This document shows positions 11,101 through 13,743 of a stretch of 13,743 nucleotides of DNA, one piece after another. Source of the stretch: Gaiellasilicea sp045403015 (GTDB taxonomy: Bacteria > Actinomycetota > Thermoleophilia > Gaiellales > Gaiellaceae); contig JAXIPI010000190.1 of NCBI GenBank assembly GCA_045403015.1, forward strand, positions 1 through 13,743, read 5' to 3'. Below the pieces are notes generated by a model. That model had not been told where the DNA came from and made no database searches. It saw nothing but the letters and a program-made list of their open reading frames with translations. Within the stretch, counting starts at the first letter, position 1. Every line of letters starts with the position of its first letter. A program made the position numbers and the translations under genes.

Positions 11101-13743
11101 TCCGGACCGGCCTGAACTTCGGCCAAAGTGCCGGCTTCCCGAGTGTGCTCGGGAAGTTCCATCTCTTCTGGCAGTTCTCCGCCAGCCCCGACAACGGGCT
11201 CGACTTCGGCGCGCTCAACATCTCGTTCAACGCGCTCAACCTCGACGCGGGCAAGTTCATCAGCGAGTTCCTCGGCCCGATCGTCAAGGACGTCAAGAAG
11301 ATCACGTCGCCGTTGATGCCCGTGGTGGAGCTGCTCCAGGGCGAGATACCGATCATCAGCGACCTGTCGAAGCTGGTCGGCGAAGGCCCGGTCACGGTCC
11401 TCGACGTGCTCGAGGCGATCAGCGAGAACGACCTCTCGATGCTGCGATCGGTTCTCCAGTTCGTCAAGTTCGTGAACAGCATCCCGTCCGAAGGCAACCT
11501 GCTGATCCCGCTCGGCAGCGGGGCCGGCGGAGGCTCGTTCACAGTGCTCGGCGACCGGGCCGGAGAGGACCAGCCGCTGCCGGAGGATGCAGGCGACGGC
11601 ATCACGCCGGGCGGCGGCACCTCGACGAACCTGCTCAGCGACCTCGCCACCAAGCCCGGGACGCCGTACGGCGCCGCCGACGACCCGGCGGACGAGTGCG
11701 AGGCGGGCCGCGGCTCGACGTTCGGCGTCTGCGGCCTGACGTTCCCGTTCCTCGGCAACGCCGGCGAGATCTTCGGCGTGCTGATGGGCAAGGACGCCAC
11801 CCTCGTTCGCTACGACGCGGGGACGTTCAAGGCAGGCGCGGGCTTCGGCTTCTGCTTCCCGCCGATCCTGATCGGGCCGGTCCCGGTGCAGATTTGCATC
11901 GGCGGCTCCTTCGAGGTCCAGGGCCGCTTCGCGATCGGTTACGACACGTCAGGCCTGCGCAAGGTCCTGGACGGCGGTACCGGCACGCATCTGCTCGACG
12001 GCATCTTCCTCGACGACTACGACGCCACCGGGCAGGAGGTGCCGGAGGTCAAGTTCATCGGCACCGTCTACGCCGAGGGCGCCGTCAGCGTCTACATCTT
12101 CAAGGTCGGCATTCGGGGCGAGATCATCTTCACCACCGCGCTCGACCTCCACGAGGATGCACCGACAGACGGCAAGCTGAGAATCGAGGAGATCATCTCG
12201 AGACTGAACAACCCGATCTGTCTCTTCGACGTGAGCGGCAAGATCGAGGCGGCGCTATCCGCCTTCGTAGAGATAGACCTCTTCATAACCTCGGTCGAGT
12301 TCTCGATCGAGATCGTCCGCATCACCCTGCTCGAATTCAAGTTCGAGTGCGAACCCGAACCGCCGGTGCTCGCGCGGGTGAACGCGGCGAAGACGACGCT
12401 GACACTCCATATGGGATCGCTCACGGAGCGACAGAAACGCAACATCCAAGAGGAGGAGATCAACGAGAAGTTCACCGTGCGACAGATGGAGTCGTACGGT
12501 CCCGAGTCGCCCGAGCACAACGGTGAGACCCGATTCTCGGTGCAGGCATTCGGTCTGCAGCAGGACTACTTCCTGGTCTCGTCCGCAGTTAACGGCGGCA
12601 CGGCGACGGTCGTCGCGAATGCCGACGACGGTGAGGACGTGCTGTCGCTGCTGCCCGGCGGTAACTCGGGCACGAAGTCCGAGCCGGGGAAGCAGAACCC
12701 GCCCGTGCCGTTCACGGCGAAGGGCGACATCTCGGCGGGCACCGAGAACGACGAGATCACGACCGGTGACGCCAACGACGAGGTCGACGGCGATGCCGGC
12801 GACGACCGGCTCATCACCGGCAAGGGCGCCGACATCGTCAACGGCGGCGCCGGCAACGACAAGATCGACGTGGGCGAAGGCGACGACGTCAACGTTCACG
12901 GCGACGGCGACCACGACAACATCAACGGCGGCAAGGGCGCCGACATCCTCGAGGGCGAGGGTGGCAACGACGTCATCTCCGCCGGTCCGGACAATCCGGC
13001 TGCGACCTCTGTCGACGAACTCCGAGGCGAGGACGGCAGCGACACGCTGACCGCCGACGGCGGCAACGACAAGCTGTACGGCGACGAGATCCTGACGGAC
13101 TGCACTGCCGACGGTGCCGACTCGACGCCTGACGCCGGCGACAACTCCGACTCGCTGATCGGCTCCGACGGCGACGACGAGATGTACGGCGGCGAGGAGA
13201 ACGACCAGCTCGACGGAGGCAACGGCAACGACCTGATGTGTGGCGGCGGCGGCAACGACGAGATCGTCGGCGGCGCCAACAGGGACACCGTCGAGGGCGG
13301 CAGCGACGACGACAACATCGTCGGCGGTACCGACAACACGTCGGCCGGCTCTCCGCCCGGCGGCGACGTCCTCCACGGTGGCCCGGGCCGCGACTACATG
13401 CTCGGTGACGAAGGCACGCTGACCCGTGCCGGCGGTACGGTCCCCGTCCTCCGCGGGGCCGACCCCCTCGGAAACGACTCGATGAACGGCGATGCCGGTG
13501 ACGACTTCATGTGGGGCCAGGGTGGCACCGACGCGATGAACGGCAACGAGAACGAGGACGAGATGCGCGGCGGGACAGCCGTCGACACGATGAACGGCAA
13601 CGACGGCGACGACGAGATGTTCGGCGAGGCCGGCGAAGACGTCATGCACGGGAACGCGAACAACGACGTCATGCGCGGCGGCCCGGACAACGACGTCATG
13701 GACGGCGACGCCGACACCGACGAGATGTACGGCGACGGCGAGG
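5148..13743 (+). CDS. Giant secreted multidomain protein with C-terminal RTX calcium-binding repeats (3' end beyond window)
   Basis: One uninterrupted frame gives at least 2865 residues. Residues 1-36 are a Sec-type signal peptide: basic QRRRRRRN, a hydrophobic core (about 17-33) and cleavage after AQA. The mature part is acidic and beta-rich. Seen in order: an IPL motif at 74-76; a Cys module at about 413-464; Cys-pair modules at about 637-708, 885-970, 1228-1304 and 1766-1848; IPL motifs at 1001, 1558 and 2067; a second copy of the 413-464 module at about 1031-1098; a dockerin-like pair of calcium loops (1595-1606 and 1638-1649); and a segment at about 2410-2525 containing LHMGSL and FSVQAFGLQQDYF, which resembles the domain I recall preceding RTX arrays in other giant bacterial proteins. 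From 2531 RTX repeats run to the edge. It is probably a surface or matrix adhesin-like protein; no catalytic motif is recognised. It is likely monocistronic, with its own promoter and leader. Confidence 0.9.
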   Translation, partial: MSPWTVQRRRRRNLSRFAVLLAMSIALVGVISSAQATPESQDAEAIGNAIENFADRLSAPSDALGEYQDLAKDIPLVDLAPGDPDALDLSELLKTYLPAGTFPGPFTSMADLAGDIEALDDQDGVDIDIQFGSGTLAPGQAAVSQTATSITIPIHAERAVSQPLDFTFVPGTNAVEIKGGSLDLDFDLDTTLTFNVDSSAITTGDSAPTTAVSLVPPSIALCAVATGSVGLFTARFGFTDVNVSTDNPATSGTTEAATVHLCNDVDFQDPDSAGGITRDEWTASALTELATAHNIDGDPGADLSATFYVDASLVNGDAFATNGTADASIAFSDPDLSNGFDATPDPTLGALGDWQNVTAGDVANGLTQFVASLAGSQNQGDAPLPFLKKSLTETFDAVKPLTDYTALLTNAQVGCGTEPGDADSFPTGFTDNLTDGTPVYCRARTQGGLDDDSVQWVVPAGAPVSITANGTADATLGNATVGGGNPTADAVFEMTADGNFAIELTWDANPAHTLPAELPSEIDAKKAIPRPGTAQELFTKLAAAAGLDTTGVRLAYASSTKALTFRLQKENFSPAPVGVNANLGDLLRSDTNLSGLKDLLEGSASASFQAGVSDIDFDVTFGVLLLPDTTDISPLRGTATAGAGLVLTDTGANFTDGDNDPRLAQVVRKTNAPAGQCTIAAITQTALTCAPGGTVTWSTGDAYDVDGGLIDRFFMKVDNAADQPELAVGDINVTGSLSLTGKVGILGVTAGGSGTANTFHPGTAFQVAKDDGADSVLRIDIKTPDPLQIDTGSLTTIPDAIGVGELLFHLDSDHLSAVCSLKATAGLGISAEVNGTDIASGGIAVDWPTVFKPASCEPDLDELDIAADTDFNANLKQFDPFPSASGTHNGGNGEANLEDTGAHFDSQSEGGDPTKNTFLNLTLRNKTTGGSCTITTIDATHLNCTLTGGTRNGTTNNSWNDGDEYEVEGNALALIGVILDHLDELVDLIDQVDPTLTEKEIPLVGVSTKEIVGKIQSVKQTIDELRGQPLAEIDCIADINDTQDTVADGDPVGQPTLDSLGRPFDFENLPDGTTLWCRAVSTIEPDSVLWKGLKGTVVVTPDDAFIPDGADAGTEPDPAPLLDPADPTSDVRGTVGPDPVGFANDARVKLTVSDGSAIAPDDTTIDEWQIQARFTDAAGEHTVEFPSTTPPQSLQDLADTINEKLGVNNVVKLDLLDLPAAGAGPITTGTALGTSDANTLQSTEDFANGTADPVTGNLLINKDAAGGARHCTITLVQDNSLECGAAGVDMDWGAGDDYEIVGNGTKDLVVSLNVGYCSGGGLCEPTDTTAPAVQAPLNVSDDFADIIAVETQGDIELNYDASAQLDIGVPIKLDLTPDVVVLDTTSASIEANLSANDIGLEASIGPIGVKLGTAVATGVGVGKVGAHLSLDEDGIDAVPNNETKTFTDFFTPSNLTVDFAGDSQDCDAPAGAPVEASGHACALLSVEAVGVVFDDPITIECNIGTDPLCDATLPTSPVDLESLLAGQPLDWTQLIAVLPQILANLEESLDGAAQDVHIPLIGDTLDAGANVVGVFNDNVVTPFADLVADLKTAGNVDGDGDVDAYDLAKITKQFILDELGPGAGGADLLRNTNGIPADPNADGDIDDIVVTPLCGSGPDVCADGEGVTGLNLIKDFRVTFRLGQAIDGDVPFDIGLRGLPIRLTGGVHGGGSWSVLVDFGLAADSGAYIMANGKKSIAASDDTKANWDPDTPGADNGPGVEDDTPPVWNTRTFLEDKDANFTNTVELGMWLQNVTTNEGCRITKKEATKLYCDDFGTGTAGTVEWHITATDNTPASITADQYEIRTLHAPDTTGASPGDGGASELTLTGTVSMGDLPADDAGFTCTDDRHDYASPGEPVQLTGFSEDRCLAGELAFLAVTIRDKDGLVACGSLTPDGEEPTALCLEASLDFRKSGSDRVTLSDLISGEFELEPTFGGKANVDVRFRTGLNFGQSAGFPSVLGKFHLFWQFSASPDNGLDFGALNISFNALNLDAGKFISEFLGPIVKDVKKITSPLMPVVELLQGEIPIISDLSKLVGEGPVTVLDVLEAISENDLSMLRSVLQFVKFVNSIPSEGNLLIPLGSGAGGGSFTVLGDRAGEDQPLPEDAGDGITPGGGTSTNLLSDLATKPGTPYGAADDPADECEAGRGSTFGVCGLTFPFLGNAGEIFGVLMGKDATLVRYDAGTFKAGAGFGFCFPPILIGPVPVQICIGGSFEVQGRFAIGYDTSGLRKVLDGGTGTHLLDGIFLDDYDATGQEVPEVKFIGTVYAEGAVSVYIFKVGIRGEIIFTTALDLHEDAPTDGKLRIEEIISRLNNPICLFDVSGKIEAALSAFVEIDLFITSVEFSIEIVRITLLEFKFECEPEPPVLARVNAAKTTLTLHMGSLTERQKRNIQEEEINEKFTVRQMESYGPESPEHNGETRFSVQAFGLQQDYFLVSSAVNGGTATVVANADDGEDVLSLLPGGNSGTKSEPGKQNPPVPFTAKGDISAGTENDEITTGDANDEVDGDAGDDRLITGKGADIVNGGAGNDKIDVGEGDDVNVHGDGDHDNINGGKGADILEGEGGNDVISAGPDNPAATSVDELRGEDGSDTLTADGGNDKLYGDEILTDCTADGADSTPDAGDNSDSLIGSDGDDEMYGGEENDQLDGGNGNDLMCGGGGNDEIVGGANRDTVEGGSDDDNIVGGTDNTSAGSPPGGDVLHGGPGRDYMLGDEGTLTRAGGTVPVLRGADPLGNDSMNGDAGDDFMWGQGGTDAMNGNENEDEMRGGTAVDTMNGNDGDDEMFGEAGEDVMHGNANNDVMRGGPDNDVMDGDADTDEMYGDGE
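6384..6540 (+). repeat. Cys/WCRA module, copy 1 (within the giant gene)
   Basis: This encodes about residues 413-464. It has Cys415, then LTDGTPVYCRA (Cys441), then DDSVQWV. It aligns by eye with the second copy near 8238: Cys, a polar stretch, DGT-x-x-(Y/W)CRA, then DSV-x-W. No known domain is recognised. Confidence 0.5.
7056..7271 (+). repeat. Cys-pair module, copy 1 (within the giant gene)
   Basis: Encodes about residues 637-708. Pattern: VLTDTGANFTDG, then QVVRKTN, GQCTIAAI, LTC, then W-x-x-GDAYDV. Cys677 and Cys689 are 12 apart. The family of GTITAV/GDxYxI modules is something I recall from other giant bacterial secreted proteins; its function is unknown. Confidence 0.65.
7800..8057 (+). 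repeat. Cys-pair module, copy 2 (within the giant gene)
   Basis: Encodes about residues 885-970. Pattern: NLEDTGAHFDS, then LTLRNKTTGGSCTITTI, LNC, then W-x-DGDEYEVEGN. Cys932 and Cys944 are 12 apart. This is the clearest copy. Confidence 0.7.
8238..8441 (+). repeat. Cys/WCRA module, copy 2 (within the giant gene)
   Basis: Encodes about residues 1031-1098. It has Cys1035, then FENLPDGTTLWCRA (Cys1077), then EPDSVLWKG. It matches copy 1 in order and motif, though the stretch between the two cysteines is longer. Confidence 0.5.
8829..9059 (+). repeat. Cys-pair module, copy 3 (within the giant gene)
   Basis: Encodes about residues 1228-1304. Pattern: TLQSTEDFANG, then NLLINKDAAGGARHCTITLV, LEC, then W-x-x-GDDYEIVGN. 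Cys1271 and Cys1283 are 12 apart. Confidence 0.65.
9930..10094 (+). other. Dockerin-like pair of calcium-binding loops (within the giant gene)
   Basis: NVDGDGDVDAYDL at residues 1595-1607 fits the type I dockerin / EF-hand loop: ligand positions 1, 3, 5, 9 and 12 are N, D, D, D and D, with Gly at 6 and Val at 8. It is followed by a helix AKITKQFIL. A second, degenerate loop DPNADGDIDDI lies at 1638-1648. Calcium binding is likely; recruitment of a cohesin partner is not shown by anything in the window. Confidence 0.55.
10443..10691 (+). repeat. Cys-pair module, copy 4, divergent (within the giant gene)
   Basis: Encodes about residues 1766-1848. Pattern: FLEDKDANFTNT, then MWLQNVTTNEGCRITKK, LYC, then a longer linker before ADQYEIRTL. 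Cys1800 and Cys1812 are again 12 apart, although the surrounding sequence has diverged most. Confidence 0.6.
12738..13743 (+). repeat. RTX (hemolysin-type calcium-binding) repeat array, continues past the right edge
   Basis: I count about 31 units with the D-x-U-x-G pattern, many preceded by GGxGND-type loops such as GGAGNDKI and GGNGNDLM. They begin at residue 2531. These fold as a calcium-bound beta-roll. The first 13 units carry Ile, Leu or Val at U. From DEMYGG (about 13170) Met begins to appear, and the last 11 units to the edge all carry Met. Non-repeat insertions occur near 13095-13145, 13335-13360 and 13410-13470. Confidence 0.88.

Noticed and set aside
10871..12526. 551-codon plus-strand frame overlapping the giant gene
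   Set aside because: Arg/Gly/Pro-rich out-of-phase translation; the phase of the giant protein gives a coherent secreted sequence throughout.
12738..13743. CRISPR array or other non-coding tandem repeat
   Set aside because: The repetition follows the coding frame of a protein with RTX consensus; there are no constant repeats with unique spacers.
5148..13743. Frameshift or pseudogene in the giant gene
   Set aside because: Checks at many points (for example 7011, 8991, 11037, 12840 and 13725) stay in the same phase and no in-frame stop was found.

Overview
The window is uniformly GC-rich and reads as Actinomycetota DNA, possibly a Thermoleophilia-like lineage. This rests on the G/C-ending codons, GTG starts, a DrrAB-type exporter and TAnnnT-type -10 boxes. 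The taxonomic guess is inference only.

Layout. Positions 1-287 hold the 5' part of a minus-strand gene that runs off the left edge. Its product is unrecognised, with a winged-helix-like stretch. Just upstream of it, at 300-324, lies what looks like the last 25 bases of a tRNA (T-arm plus 3' acceptor strand) without the rest of the tRNA. It is embedded in a 12-bp inverted repeat and may be a scar of integration. A hairpin at 383-399 follows the end of a minus-strand gene (1649-411) for a membrane-anchored extracellular protein whose His/Glu motif order suggests a metal-dependent hydrolase. Divergent from it is a TolB-like beta-propeller lipoprotein (1749-2669). This meets, with a 4-bp gap, the end of a two-gene minus-strand operon: a DrrA-type ABC ATPase (4397-3444) and its ABC-2 permease (3447-2674), joined by a GTGA overlap.

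The 750 bp between 4398 and 5147 contain no supportable gene but much structure: twin 10-bp palindromes, two hairpins, a 9-bp direct repeat around a palindrome, a candidate promoter (4943-4971), and a possible structured 5' leader RNA (4999-5104). The leader is closed by a perfect 10-bp helix and carries a segment complementary to the Shine-Dalgarno of the next gene.

From 5148 to the right edge a single unbroken frame encodes at least 2865 residues of a secreted giant protein. It has a Sec-type signal peptide, long beta-rich segments, four copies of a roughly 75-residue module in which two cysteines are always exactly 12 residues apart, two copies of a second Cys-containing module, a dockerin-like double calcium loop, and a C-terminal hemolysin-type (RTX) beta-roll. 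In the last eleven visible units of that beta-roll the usual Leu/Ile/Val is replaced by Met. The gene is cut by the window edge.

How the genes fit together: the left genes look like cell-envelope functions (anchored hydrolase-like protein, lipoprotein, drug or lipid exporter). The right half is one large surface or matrix protein, apparently transcribed alone from its own promoter and perhaps controlled through its leader RNA. I see no evidence that the two halves share a pathway.
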